Of a DNA stretch of 64,000 bases, positions 1-10,605 are shown piece after piece. Origin of the DNA: Lepidostoma basale (lineage: Eukaryota; Arthropoda; Insecta; Trichoptera; Lepidostomatidae); assembly GCA_022606425.2 (NCBI GenBank), contig JAHDVF020001237.1, forward strand, positions 951,001 to 1,015,000. The letters are read 5' to 3'. Each line of letters opens with the position of its first letter. The stretch's first letter is position 1. The notes below the pieces were generated by a model. It saw only the letters and a program-made list of their open reading frames with translations. It ran no database searches and was not told where the DNA came from. The position numbers were made by a program, and so were the translations under genes.

Positions 1-470
1 CCTCCTTTGCACTTAGAAGTATTTGTGATTTTGACGACATACGCTCCGGCGAGTAGGTTAGGTCCTGCAAAATACTTGGGTTATTTGGCAAAAGATTACA
101 CGATATATCTACACTCCCCACTATGGCTGGAAATCTAGTTTATTCAACCCAATATCCTCTATGGACTAGACACCCTTTAAATATTACAGAATATTAAAAA
201 ATATATTTAACAATATAAAAATGTTGTATTCCCCCTAATAGTTTTTTTTTATGAATTCCTATGCACCTGGCCATTATTTTGGGAATCTTATATTCTTATC
301 ACAAAGAGAGTTGAATCTCAGATAAAATACTCTTTAAAAGGTAAAAGTAAAGTGAAGTAAGTACATAATTATTATAGGTATTGTTTGTATGTGTCCAAAT
401 TTAAATATATTTCATAAAAAGAAATATATTTTTTGTGTACCTGCATAGAAGTAATATATAATATTATACT

Positions 471-573
471 TAGGAAATTGAAAATAACTTTGTTTAATAC
501 ACTTAATTAAGAAAACATGTTGTGTTTTTTAAAAATATTTAGTGGATTAAACAAAGCTATTTTCAATTTCCTA
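471..573. repeat. Short fold-back repeat
   Basis: The arm beginning TAGGAAATTGAAAATA at 471 is mirrored by the arm ending TATTTTCAATTTCCTA at 573, with further matching inside (CTTTGTTTAAT against ATTAAACAAAG). This gives an imperfect hairpin of about 100 bp with roughly 35-bp arms. It is probably a small MITE remnant in AT-rich DNA downstream of the last exon seen. I see nothing else supportable in 1-792. Confidence 0.6.
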
Positions 574-792
574 TATTACTATGGAATTCCACAGTGTTAA
601 TGCCTTAGCGTTCAATAGTAATATATTGTTTAAAATTATTAGATTGATAAATGCTAAGAATAGTGTTTTTGATCATTTGTATAAACTTTATTCTTTGTAT
701 TTTTCTCTTTGAGAATTATAAGACACTGACTGTATTTTGGTGGTGGAATAGATATTCAATTTATTTGTATTAATTTGAGTGTATTTACTCAC

Positions 793-888
793 CCTTAAGT
801 TGTCCAATTCTCGTTGTGTGATTTGCAATTCTTGTAACAATTCAGGGACTGATACTCGACTTTGTGGAGTGTGGGTGAGCTCCAATAC
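793..888 (-). CDS. Coiled-coil protein, third coding exon seen (candidate quick-to-court family)
   Basis: A 96-bp exon of 32 codons, phase 0 at both ends. It follows an acceptor (TTTCAAG at 889-890) and ends at a strong donor G|GTGAGT (792-787). It encodes VLELTHTP, then SVPELLQELQITQRELDNLR, a heptad-patterned helix that continues the coiled coil of the preceding exon. The intron before it is only 113 bp (1001-889). The reading frame joins cleanly as HANQ|VLEL. The gene must continue to the left of position 1, because this exon ends at a donor and not at a stop. The junctions are read from sequence; no transcript evidence is available. Confidence 0.75.
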
Positions 889-1001
889 CTTGAAATAATG
901 ATTTATGACGAGGAATTAATTTAATTTATTTTATTATAATAAGAAGTTGAATAGAAATAGTTTAGATTGATCTTTCAGATTAGTATGGGTTTCTGACAAA
1001 C

Positions 1002-2120
1002 CTGATTAGCATGTTCGAACTGAGCTGCCTGCTGCCCTTTGGTGTACATGTGCAGGTACATTTTATGATGTTTGTCCTCTTGCTCTGCAAGTTGTTTACT
1101 CACTTCTTCCAGCCGCTTTTCTAACTCTCTAATTCTCTCTTTAGCTTGCTCGTAATCTGGCATTATCTCGCAGTATCTGGTGTTAACATCTGCCAACTTC
1201 TGCAATATGGCTTCTACTCTGTCATTGTGAATGGTTTTCATTTCTTGCGTTTCATCTGTCTGCCTACGTGTAATATCTTCTATCTTTTTTTCATAAATAT
1301 GAATCAGTTTTCTTCTTTCGTCTTCTCTATCGAGGTTGTCTGTTGTGCTACAAGCTTTATCTTGTAAATGAGTTCCCATTGACTCTTTGGAATGTACAGA
1401 GGAATTTGATAAATCTTCAAAATGGCCGGAATCAGCGAGAGAGCTGTGCAAATCACTTAAATTATAGCTACAAGAAGGCATTTGATTATTCTTAAAATCT
1501 AAGCAATCACTTTTATACTCAGAGTTTGACTTTAATGGACCGTCGTCTGTTAAATCTGCAACGTTAGGTGAATCAGGAGTCGGAACATCCTCGCAAGTTA
1601 TTTCTTTGACTGTAACTGCATCACTGGAATTGGATTTCTCATCTGGCGATACGAGTGAGGCCTTGTATAACCTCAGTTCCACAACTTCCTTTGTCAGTCT
1701 AAATATATCACTATCTTTCTTTTCTAGATCCAGTTTAGCTTGATTCAACAGGGCCTTTAGTCTTCTGATTTGCCTCTGAGCTCTCTGTGTTGGTGTAAGA
1801 TATTCTTCTCCTGTTTGCCCTGCATGAGCAGAGCAGTGTACGACATACTTCATTTTTCTACCGCTGAATGTTGTTCCATTGCGGGCGACATAGGCATGAT
1901 CACAAGATGCTGTAGTTGCAACACTACTGTAACTGTGGAGGGAGTCCATGTCGTCGTCATGCGGGTCCATCTGGTCCTCGGGTGAGACGGGGGGTGTTAC
2001 CGGGGCAATTCCATTCTGGTTGGGGGGCACGGAACACAAGCATGTACGGGTGCTCCCCGGAGACTTCACCGGGGTCTTAGCTAGTTTGTTTTTTTGGTTG
2101 GCTTGTGAGAGGCTGAGGGA
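1002..2120 (-). CDS. Coiled-coil protein, main coding exon (candidate quick-to-court family)
   Basis: A 1119-bp exon (373 codons), phase 0 at both ends. The acceptor is TTTTTTCCAG| at 2121 and the donor CAG|GTTTGT at 1001. The exon opens SLSLSQANQKNK, then has a basic/proline stretch (TPVKSPGS), an acidic Asp-rich patch and serine-rich segments. A first predicted coiled coil follows EYLTPTQRAQRQIRRLKALL (about residues 191-240 of the joined protein). A Ser/Thr/Asp linker comes next, then a second long charged coiled coil (about 348-442, LIHIYEKKIEDITRRQ onward). There is no signal peptide, membrane segment or catalytic motif. The layout fits a cytoplasmic scaffold or adaptor. From memory it matches the insect protein quick-to-court, a coiled-coil protein linked to Drosophila male courtship. 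The CS-H-G...EYLTP-Q block also recalls vertebrate syntaphilin/syntabulin. Both assignments are untested. The coding status is well supported; the name is not. Confidence 0.8.
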
Positions 2121-2289
2121 CTGGAAAAAATGAATACCAATTAATACATATTTTAAATCATTTAAATTTAGACAATGTATAGGTATATACTCGTATTTTT
2201 AAGGATGAATACACGCTGACTACGATTGATTACATATCTAATACATAATGATTTTTAATTATCAGACCCTTATTTAACTGAACATTAAA

Positions 2290-2480
2290 AAACTGAGCGA
2301 ATCTGTTTTTGTAACCCTGACAAATCCCCGGCGGGATCGAAACCGGTTGGTCGATAAAACAAAATAAAATGGTGTAAAAACAAAGTATAAACTGCTTTAA
2401 ACTATTTTTAATGTCACCACAATTAAGTGCTTCATACTGAAGTAAAAAATATTAAATATTGAATGCAGTGCAAATTGTGT
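2290..2480 (+). repeat. K repeat copy 1 with hammerhead-like core (in intron)
   Basis: It contains CTGACAA at 2317, the hairpin ATCCC-CGGC-GGGAT, then CGAAAC (2338-2343) followed by the palindrome AACCGGTT. It is followed by a stretch ending in AATTAAGTGCTTCATAC. The same pieces recur at 52186-52400, so this is a dispersed repeat. The core resembles a degenerate hammerhead fold, but I see no cleavage triplet in the right place. Confidence 0.55.
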
Positions 2481-2499
2481 TGAAGTGTTATGAACAAAA

Positions 2500-2680
2500 T
2501 TATGAAAGGATGGAAATAATGAATGGAAGAAAGAATGCTAACGATGTATCGTAAACGTAACAAGAAGTAGAGGAAGACCGCGGAAAACGTGCCACTATCA
2601 AATTAATCAAATATTAAATGTCGCCGACGTGAGGAGTCTGAGAAATCGACGTACGTGCATGACACGATGTGTTGAATGTT
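2500..2680 (+). mobile_element. LINE family A 3' fragment, left part
   Basis: A degraded copy of the family A tail protein: the bases read like MNEER, then RGRPRKT-H-QINQIL and V-VRS-RNRR-CMTRC. It runs up to 2680, where a SINE interrupts it. The remainder resumes at about 2927. It lies inside the 7.3-kb intron of the host gene. Confidence 0.75.
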
Positions 2681-2926
2681 GACGACCTTCGAGGCAGAGT
2701 GGTAACAGCTCTGACTGCGATACCGAAGGTCCCGGGTTCGATTCCCGGCGATGGCAGTGTGATTGTCGCACTGTTTTTGGTCTGGTGTAGAATTCGCGTC
2801 ACAATAAAATTGCGATAGATTAGCTACCTATCGCATGTCATGAGAGTGAATGTATGATTGTTAAAAATCAATTTGTATACAGAAATTGCGTTCAAACGAC
2901 CTCTTGTATATAAAAAAAAAGAGATT
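2681..2926 (+). mobile_element. tRNA-derived SINE copy 1
   Basis: The head has an A box (GGCAGAGTGGTAA) and a perfect B box (GGTTCGATTCC), as expected for an RNA polymerase III promoter of tRNA origin. A body and an A-rich end near 2915-2925 follow. The cloverleaf is not intact, so this is not a tRNA gene. It sits inside a family A LINE copy and is therefore younger than it. I see no clear target duplication. A second copy lies at 7850-8087. Confidence 0.85.
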
Positions 2927-3000
2927 AGTATGTCAAAAAAGAACAGTATGGCGATCTATTCTTTTGCCTACCTCTTCGGGGAGACAGCGTGTTGGTTAGT
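2927..3000 (+). mobile_element. LINE family A 3' fragment, right part
   Basis: This is the end of the LINE A copy after the SINE. It encodes the conserved CQ-R-VW-SI--AYLFGE segment as TATGGCGATCTATTC and TGCCTACCTCTTCGG, then the short tail GTTGGTTAGT. A few bases of the LINE seem to have been lost at the SINE junction. Confidence 0.7.
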
Positions 3001-3004
3001 GAAA

Positions 3005-3260
3005 TATTAATTTAGTAAACACGATTGTTTAGTGGTTTTACTTGGATTTAATTTATATAAATTGTGACGAAATTGTTTCGCCTTGCGAGGGCATTCTCAA
3101 ACTGTTTTCTCTAACTCAAAAGAGTCAGTTTGAGAATGCCCTCGCAAGACGAAACAAATATGTCACAATTTACGTACATAAAATCCAAGTAAAACCACTA
3201 AACAATCGTGTTTACTATTATAAATTAATAATGGAGTTTTACAAAACTAATTACCTCAAC
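3005..3260 (+). repeat. H hairpin element copy 1 (subfamily)
   Basis: A near-perfect fold-back. The arm ATTAATTTA...GTAAACACGATTG through TTTGAGAATGCCCTCGC is repeated in inverse, with the centre at about 3105-3125. The right arm carries GCAAGACGAAAC and ends near ATTAATAATGGAGTTTTACA. That matches the terminal and core layout of the other H copies, though this one is more diverged. The ORF spanning it is a by-product of the palindrome. Confidence 0.75.
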
Positions 3261-4512
3261 CATCAAATAGTGAAAAAATGAAGTCGTGCACTTTATCATA
3301 TTCCCATATTGTTGCATTTTAAAATTGTTTATTATTTATTATATTCGTTAGAATGATAAACTAACAATCTATTCAGATTACACCCAGGTTTTAAATGACT
3401 ATTGTTCTTTTAGCAAATAAAAATATTACAGTTACATTTTATATACGGTTACGTAATGAAATATCGCATTGAGGAATAACATTTTCGCAGAAGTGAACAT
3501 TCATTATTGCGCAAACATACGTTTATTCAAGGTAATTAAATCATAAGAAGCGTTGAATTTAATTCGGTTTAATCCGCTAACGAATACAAATCCATTCTTC
3601 TATTATAGGAAGCATACCCACTGAACAAATAAGGCATTGAAGATTGAACCGATTTTTATAAGTGTCACGTTTTGCTTAGTTCATAAAAATGACTTATCTA
3701 ACTCAGTATACTACGTTTGTGAAATTACAATATGTTTATTGTAATTTTTATTTCTTGCAATCATTCAACATAAACGTGAATTCAATAATTATAACAAAAC
3801 AAGAAAATGATCATGCGATGTGATTGCAATTATTCAATTTGATTGCATAAAATTGATGTTATATTGCAAGGTCCAAATTTGAGTAATATTGGATAATGAT
3901 GCATTTTTTTTTACGAAAACAATGTTTTAATTCATAAAAAATTCACCATTATGGAATTCCACATTGCCTTGAGTTTATCAAACATGAATGTTTGATCATT
4001 TGACCGAGATGATTGTGAGATAAAGTTTGTGAATATTTTTGTGCACCAATGTGCATGAAAAACAGATTAAAGAATGATGCGAAAAACCTTGTAGTGATGG
4101 TGTAAGTATAACAATATAGAACTGGTGTAATCGATCTGGGAACGCGTAAAGTTGTGATACTTTAATGCAACGGTTCTTTTATTTTTACATTATAGTGTTA
4201 ATCGAATTTTATGTGACGTGGTGAGATATTTTTAAATGTAAATACAACTTGAACTGGGAGGGCCAATTTTTTTCCATTGGAATTATGACAACACTTGGTG
4301 GATCGTCGTTAGGTTTTTGGTAACATATTTTGTAGATTTGTAATTAGATAATGATTTTGGATAGTTTGGCAATGTTGCCGGGGCTATCTTTTCACAAGTC
4401 AACAGTGGCATCTGTGCCTCGGGTATTCGTACCTAAAAAGTGTGAAAATGTTTAAATATACATCATTGACCTGGACACAACAACAAAAAATTAAACTTGT
4501 GTAATTTTAATA
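3261..4512. other. Intron sequence, nothing recognised
   Basis: AT-rich intron of the minus-strand coiled-coil gene. I find no exon, repeat family or RNA gene here that I can support. Confidence 0.5.
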
Positions 4513-4826
4513 TAGGGTGTTTTTTTAGAGGGTTGGTTTTTAAACTGGCAAAACTGTTTCTACGGACTGTCAATTTGACAGTTGACAGTTGATTTGTAGT
4601 CAGTACGTTTTGCCATTTTACTCAGTTTTTCAATAAAGTTGTCGAAAATTGGACTTCACGATTGCGCTTCATTCGAGCTAGCCGTGGCGCTCATATGTCC
4701 GAAATTATATTTAACAATAATGGCATAAAATAATGTATTAAATAAAGCCAATATCATTGACATTAATATTATTTTAATGTGTTTTTTTTTCATTTTGAAT
4801 TTGTATACCTCTAAAAAAACACTATA
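4513..4826 (+). mobile_element. Mariner-derived MITE copy 1
   Basis: The terminal repeats are TAGGGTGTTTTTTTAGAGG at the left and CCTCTAAAAAAACA near the right end, at a TA site. Inside, only the extreme C-terminus of a mariner transposase survives, in the frame reading SRGAHMSEIIF. A deletion runs from about the start codon to the C-terminus. It shares its deletion junction (TTGTCGAAAATTGG) with the longer copy at 11161-11660, so both descend from one internally deleted parent. It lies in the host intron. Confidence 0.85.
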
Positions 4827-4849
4827 TAACACCGTTATAAAAAAAGTTA

Positions 4850-5130
4850 AGTGAAGTGAAGGAACACCAGAATAATAGAGATATGTGAGGTTGAAGATAT
4901 TATAAGATGGAGCAGAGAGCGAAAAAGGGATTGGTACGGTCATGTTCAAAGAATGGACACCACCAGACTCCCCTATATTGCATTGCATAATCAACCTCAT
5001 GGGACTCGTCCTCGTGGAAGACCTCCTAAAAGATGGAAGGACGGCTGGGAATCTAACTCACAGGAGGAGCAACAGGAGGGTCTCTGGAGAACAGACCACA
5101 TAGGTCTACAATAAGGAAGAAGGAGAATCT
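4850..5130 (+). mobile_element. LINE family B 3' fragment
   Basis: This fragment encodes IREICEVEDIIRWSRERKRD, then YGHVQRMDTTRLPYIALHNQ and GTRPRGRPPKRW. It ends in GGAAGAAGGAG, a short GAA-type tail. It is 5'-truncated with no reverse-transcriptase core. It lies in the host intron, immediately right of the mariner MITE. Confidence 0.8.
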
Positions 5131-5624
5131 AATATAAGTTATTCTCACAAACGTAAGAATAAAATGAAAATGTAATAACCTAATAACTTAGATACCAAGT
5201 GAAATTCTATTACGTTGCTGTGAAGAAGCTTCATTTTTATTTATCGTGGAGTACATTACACATGGCGTGATTCAATTCTGAATAAAATTGTTGTTCTTTG
5301 ATTCGGCGTTCAAATGTTAATCAAACCTTTCGTGTGTGCATTGAATGAATAATTTACTGTTTTTCAGTTACTGACGATGTAATTAGTTTATTTTTCAATT
5401 TGCGTAAAAGGAAATGAGAGGTGCATCACTTTTTAAAACTTTCTGATGCACTGCCGTTTCATAGCACGGTGTTCATTTTATTAGTTTGCATCAAACGAGA
5501 GCAAAATTGAAGCGTGAGATTTAGTTAACCCGTGAGATTTTCTCTGTGAATTACATTCGATACGAACCTTGTCAACCCTCGAATATAATTTTGGACGAAC
5601 AATTAATATAGTTGTGCGAGTCAT

Positions 5625-5937
5625 TTAACCGCCCTACCTTCGGGTTATTTTCCGAGAAACGTGCAAAAAAGCAGGTTATTTATTAATGAAATTTAATAAT
5701 ATATTAATTTAATTTTTTTAATTTACGAAATGTCAAATACTCGGCAGCACACTTCGCCTGCCCCTTGTAAAACTATCATATTTATGAAGACTTGTACTTA
5801 AGTGTTGTTGGCACACGCGTGTATCACTAACAGTTTGTACATTACTTTTTCTCAAGCGCGTACGTGATACGGGATATCGCAGAATGATACAGTCAAAGTG
5901 AACGTATCACGTACGTTCAAATACGTAGGGTGGTTAA
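5625..5937. mobile_element. TTAA-flanked MITE copy 1
   Basis: It begins TTAACCGCCCTACC and ends GTAGGGTGGTTAA, so short terminal repeats are flanked by TTAA on both sides, as for piggyBac-type elements. The interior has no ORF. A second copy at 49195-49521 matches it over almost the full length, including GCACACTTCGCCTGCCCCTT, which fixes both boundaries. Confidence 0.85.
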
Positions 5938-6020
5938 GCATGGTTTATGAACAAAAAATATACGCAAAAATCGAAAAACATTTTCAATTTAATTACGTAC
6001 TATTAAAACATCATTTAAAA

Positions 6021-6380
6021 CAGTGATTTCTAAAGTGGTCTATATAGACTCCCAGGGGTTTACGACAACTTGCAAGGGGTCCATGTTAGGGAAAAAAATG
6101 GGGTTCTACGATAGTGGATCTCATGTCGGATGGCCGAAATAGTTGGCGACCTTTTTCTTTTAGATCATTGGGATAAATCTGCCGGTCGAAACGTTTTGCA
6201 ACCTTATTTTTATCTCATTCGGCAAAGATCGGACATTCCATTTTCTCTAATGAGCTAAAAAAAGGTCTCCAAACTTTTTGATAAATTTGTAAAAAATCAA
6301 TTTTAGGAAAACAGGGGGTCTACACACAATAGAAGAAATCGGCAAGGGGTCTACTGGACAAAAAAGTTTAGGAACCTCTG
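6021..6380. mobile_element. hAT-type MITE with perfect 8-bp duplication
   Basis: The terminal repeats are CAGTGATTTCTAAAGTGG and, inverted, CAGAGGTTCCTAAACTTTT, the usual hAT style. The octamer ATTTAAAA flanks both ends (6013-6020 and 6381-6388) as a perfect 8-bp duplication. The 360-bp interior has no transposase. It lies in the host intron and is probably fairly recent, since the duplication is intact. Confidence 0.92.
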
Positions 6381-7672
6381 ATTTAAAAGATGTTTAAGGA
6401 TTCAAAATCAGCCCTACCCGGTTTATAAATACAATACATAAAATAAAACTTATGAAATTGTTATCGCGTAGGTACTTATTATAAAATAAAATAAAATAGA
6501 TGTGTGTACTTATTTATCACGTTACAAGTTATACTTCTTTGAGGAAAAAACATTTTTACAATAAAAAACATTTTTAATGTTTTTAAACACATTGATAAAA
6601 TTTTGATTGATAAAATCATTGATAAAATTTTCATTCCACAATTGGAAAATGAATGAACAATTTATCATTGATGGCTTACTTAAAAAACTGTGATTTGTAT
6701 TACTAATAATCGAATTATTGTAGATAGGTACTAATATATTGTATTATTTTGATTCAGGTTCCTTGTTCTCATTAAAAAGTTTTTACAAATAATATTATGC
6801 AAAATATTACAAATTACCCCACTAAAATGTGACATTTCGTTGTTACTATTTTACACTTTTTACGACTGACTTCATGCATTTCTTATTTCATGACATATTT
6901 TCGGAATTCGTGAGTTGGCACGTGAAATGTCCGCCCGTTATTTATCATTCATGGCTCACTTCACCATGTTGCACTTCCGTAACAAGGTGCGTGCGCTGTT
7001 CTTAATTTTATCCTCTACTACTCGTAAATGCGCCAAAAGGAGTATAACTTAAAACATTTGGATATAAAAAAGGTGAATGCCAAAAGTGATATTGTGGCAA
7101 TTAAGTGGTAGTAGGTACTGTAGAGATCCAGGGAAATAACCTAGTATGGCTATGCAAATTAGGAAGCTTTAGGGGTGCGACCTCAATGTGTACCGAGGTC
7201 AATAGGTAGAAATGTGCGTTACCACTTTAATGTTATGAAAACAAATGACTGCTTAAAAAAATCATTTAAATTGAGAAGACAAGATTTTTAATACACTTTT
7301 TTCTAGCGTTATCAGTTGTATTGACGGGTGAAGTTATACTTTTTAATTATAAATTCGTGTTATGGTAATGCAAAGTAGATAACTACATATTAGCATTTAA
7401 TTTGATTAGCGTGTACATAATTTATATTCAGTCTAAAATTAAATTGTTTGTTTCGAAAAATTACCTTATACTCGTATATACATGCAAATTTTACTTTGTC
7501 TAATGAAATTAATCGAAGCATTTCGTTGTTCTACAACAAAAGCGAATCTATGCTAAATTTGATTCAACACATCTTTAATACGCACTTGTATAATATATTA
7601 TATAATAAATAATGGCGATTTAAAAAAATATGTATATTACAACATCGTTTTTTATTCTAGTTTGTTTTTCTC
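6381..7672. other. Intron sequence, nothing recognised
   Basis: AT-rich intron DNA. Nothing supportable beyond simple AT-rich tracts. Confidence 0.5.
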
Positions 7673-7715
7673 GACATGTTTCGAAGGTTTTATAACTTCA
7701 TCATTGGGAGAACGA
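7662..7715 (-). other. Degenerate hammerhead-like motif
   Basis: Read on the minus strand: TCTCCCAATGATGAAG, then a short AT loop, then CTTCGAAACATGTCGAGA. UGAUGA and GAAAC flank a GAAG/CTTC stem, and TCTC before the core could pair with GAGA after the GUC. The first core C is replaced. It contains the 11-mer CGAAACATGTC (7673-7683 in complement) shared with the Penelope and H repeats. Confidence 0.4.
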
Positions 7716-7849
7716 AATAAATAATACGGGTTTAAATCGTTCTGTATGCCTAAAAATAATCTTAAAAGTGTAAATAAATGTGTTGGAAAAATTAAATTCC
7801 GTGGTGTTTACGCTTTAAGTTTATCAAAAATTAATAAATAGTGTACATT

Positions 7850-8087
7850 TTTTTTCTCCATGTATACAACAGGTCGTTCGAACCCAATTACTGTATACAA
7901 TTTATTATAGCTATTATATTGATTCTTGTGATATGTGATAGTTAGCCAATTTATCGCCATTTTATTGTCACGAGAATTCTACACCAGACCAAAGACAGTG
8001 TGATAATCACACTGCCATCGCCGGGAATCGAACTCGGGACCTTCGGTATGGAAGTCAGAGCTCTTACCACTCTGCCACGAAGGTCGA
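7850..8087 (-). mobile_element. tRNA-derived SINE copy 2
   Basis: Same SINE family as 2681-2926, in the opposite orientation. The A box TGGCAGAGTGGTAAGAG and B box GAGTTCGATTCC are intact on the minus strand. It then has the same body (ACCAGACCAAAG in plus) and an A-rich end near 7850. It lies in the host intron. Confidence 0.85.
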
Positions 8088-8786
8088 CTATTGTTCCCAT
8101 ATAGAGTACATTCAGAAAGTAAATTGATTTTAGAGCAAAATGTACATATTGGCATTTTACAATATTTGTAAATAGGTAGATGAACATTAAAATAACATTT
8201 ATGAATTTATCTGGTGATCTGGCCACTGTAATGTGTGAATAATACTGTTCCACCCCTTAAATTCAAAATGAAAATGAGTAATGAATTCTTGGCACGGCAA
8301 AACAATTATGGAATTTCGTAACGATGTTAGGTTGTAATAATATTAAAGCAGTTTATTGCCGACAATATATTAGGTTTTTATACATCCACATCTAGTATCC
8401 AGGCACATACGCAGTAGCTGTTTTATAAATACGGGTAAATGTATCTACATATTATATATCCCACCCCTTGTAAAATATATGATTTATACCAAAAATAAAA
8501 CTATTATATGAGTATACATAAATGGGGACATGCAGGTACATTATTCCTAAAAATAAAATGTTTAACTTTAATACGAACAGATTTTTATATATAAATTTGG
8601 TAGGATTGTTGAAACAACGAATCAAGATATTAATTAGGATAATGTAAAAAGGAAACAGGAATGTTGTAGAATAGAGTCAGTGAATGGATCGTGCATTATC
8701 TCAACAATTGTCATAATATAAATATTGGATAATGATACTTTCTTTTATATAAATGTATTTTTTGTTGGAAAAAGATAATGAACAAA

Positions 8787-9164
8787 TCGGTACTTATTTG
8801 GCAAAAGGTCCCAGATGCGTTTTTTGTGAAATTGAGTTAAATATACCATCAGTATTAATTTTACACACTTTATGTTTTGACAAAACGTTAGATCTGGACT
8901 TTTTTTTACATTTTTTAATGTATTTTTTTATGCACAATTGCATTCAACGCCTATTTTTTTTAAATATGTATATATATTTTTTAAATTTAGTTACTGATTT
9001 ATCTTGTAGATAACGTTATGCATCGAAAATTGACATTTGAAATAAACAATTTGGAACAAAAATAACATTTTTATAAATAATCAAAATAATGTAAAAATGT
9101 TATTTTTGCTCTCATGTAAAATTCATAAAAAAGCAGTTGGGACCTTTTGCCAAATAAGTACCGA
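8787..9164. mobile_element. Long-TIR MITE, copy 1 of a pair
   Basis: The terminal repeats begin TCGGTACTTATTTGGCAAAA and end with the exact inverse, and continue into GGTCCCA (about 26 bp in all). The body is AT-rich. A second copy at 57507-57888 matches along its whole length, including the interior. I cannot see a clear target duplication. The 86-residue frame over its left half is not conserved between the copies and is rejected as a gene. Confidence 0.85.
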
Positions 9165-9385
9165 AATGTCGTATTTCATTTAATCAAGCTAATTCTGTTT
9201 CAAATCATTTAAAATAGCTTGTATACATTAATCAAAATATTTATTATTTGTAAATAACTAGCTTTGCAATACTATTGTATCAGAAAACATTTAAATAACC
9301 TTGTACAAATAGTTATGATTTGAAATCTGACTACATCTTGGATGGTTTTAATGGTAAAAATAGGAATAATTCTAAGAGAACTTAC

Positions 9386-9671
9386 TAGGCTCCTCTGCCT
9401 GGCTGTCATTTGGCTTGTGCGGTGGGGGCTCTCGGAGGACTCCCGCGACTCCGTGATGGCGGGGAAGGGCCCGCCGGGGCCCACAGGGGACGCCTCCAGA
9501 CTGCGGCCTGCCAGCGCGCGGTGAGAACGTTCACCGCGCAGGCGCAGCGAGCCTGACCGGCGGAACGGCCCGACCGGGATTCGGGAGCACTCGGCATCCT
9601 CGGGGGTGAGCGCCCCCCGCGGCACTTTCCCGTTCAACATTACGGGGGGAAAACTCGCGAAGCTGGGTTTA
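9386..9671 (-). CDS. Coiled-coil protein, first coding exon
   Basis: This exon starts after the acceptor TTTTCCGCAG| (9672). It carries a 31-base 5' leader, an ATG at 9640 and 85 codons, and ends CCTA|GTAAGT at 9385, phase 0. It is strikingly GC-rich against AT-rich flanks. The translation begins MLNGKVPRGALTPEDAEC, then is rich in Arg, Ser, Gly and Pro with no predicted helix, and ends TARQRSL. The next exon downstream on this strand (2120) opens SLSLSQ in the same phase, so the two join without a shift across a 7.3-kb intron. Two GC-rich shadow frames exist here but lack splice signals. The start codon choice is supported by the acceptor just upstream and by the reading frame. The weak point is the long intron, which only RNA data can confirm. 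Confidence 0.65.
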
Positions 9672-10106
9672 CTGCGGAAAATGAAAATGGGGTTAGTTGG
9701 ATATCTTCTCCGACCATGTGGCGCCGCGTTTGTACCTACCTACTATTACGGAAGGTAAAGGATTACGTTAAAAATATTGGGCATTATACAGGGTGGCGGA
9801 AAATGACCTTTATGGTTTGAATTCATTATGATTTAATTATATCAGAGATAATTTAAATAAAAAAATGAAGTTCAATATTCAAACAGCTAATTTCATTAAA
9901 GATAATTAATTCATTTTGAAATAAAAAATATCGAATTGAAACCAAAAATCCCTTTAAGTTATTTGCACATAATTTATTCCATAAATTCGAAAACTTTAGT
10001 AGTCGTCGATAGTAATATAACATATCAACGACGAATAGTGATATTCATCATAAAATAAACATTTTTTTTATATAAAAAAAAGTTAAATCTTTGAATTGAT
10101 CATGTA

Positions 10107-10275
10107 TTATATGAAATACTCACATACAATGACAATATTTTGAATTTCAAGTAATAATTGTAATAAACTCGTCGAATCAAATAAATATAGCACGTAATAA
10201 AAACAAAAATGTATTTGAAAAATGTCCAACTCCTCATAGACATGTTTCGGACGGTTCTCATCCTTTACCAGTGTA
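10107..10275 (-). repeat. Penelope-tail-like repeat with CGAAACATGTC
   Basis: On the minus strand it reads ACACTGGTAAAGGATGAGAACC, then GTCCGAAACATGTCTATG. This has the same order (CTG-like start, GGA...TCC stem, GAAACATGTC) as the tails of the Penelope fragments at 41947 and 43577. The core CTGGTAA departs from the hammerhead consensus. Nothing else diagnostic is left. Confidence 0.4.
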
Positions 10276-10354
10276 TAAATTTTAACCAAATACTTTGTTA
10301 AAAGTCAAAATTGAAAATCTAATGAAAAATGGTGTTTTTTAAATTCACTAAGCA

Positions 10355-10605
10355 ATCTTATGGCATATTTGGGTCTTGTGCTAAGGGGAGAAAAATACCA
10401 CCTCCTTCGACTAATATTAATGGGTAAAGTGGAGGGACGTCGGGGAGTCGGTAGAAAGCAGCTCCTGGCTGCAGAACATCAAAGAGTGGACGGGAATAAC
10501 AAGAGTTCAGAACCTGTTCCAAGTGGCGCAGGATAGAGATGCCTTTTCTGCAGTGATCGCCAACGTTGGGGGGACCTGACACGGCACCGAAAGAAGAAGA
10601 ATGTT
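10355..10605 (+). mobile_element. LINE family D 3' fragment
   Basis: The bases encode LGSCAKGRK-like sequence, then LILMGKVEGRRGVGRKQLLA, NIKEWTGITRVQ, F-VAQDRDA and VIANVGGT. It ends in CGAAAGAAGAAGAA. It is truncated at the 5' side and has frame breaks. It lies in the first long intron of the host gene. Confidence 0.8.

Noticed and set aside
1146..2133. Plus-strand ORFs of 61-73 codons
   Set aside because: They are opposite-strand shadows of the coiled-coil exon.
2684..2760. tRNA gene
   Set aside because: A and B boxes are present, but no acceptor stem closes and a SINE body follows; a second copy at 7850-8087 confirms a repeat.
3042..3281. 79-residue ORF
   Set aside because: It is produced by the H hairpin; both halves encode each other's complement.
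8753..9013. 86-residue ORF
   Set aside because: It lies across a MITE end, is AT-driven, and is not conserved in the sister MITE at 57507.
9342..9597. Overlapping frames on both strands in the GC-rich exon
   Set aside because: They are shadows of the exon 9671-9386, which alone has an acceptor, a donor and a phase match.
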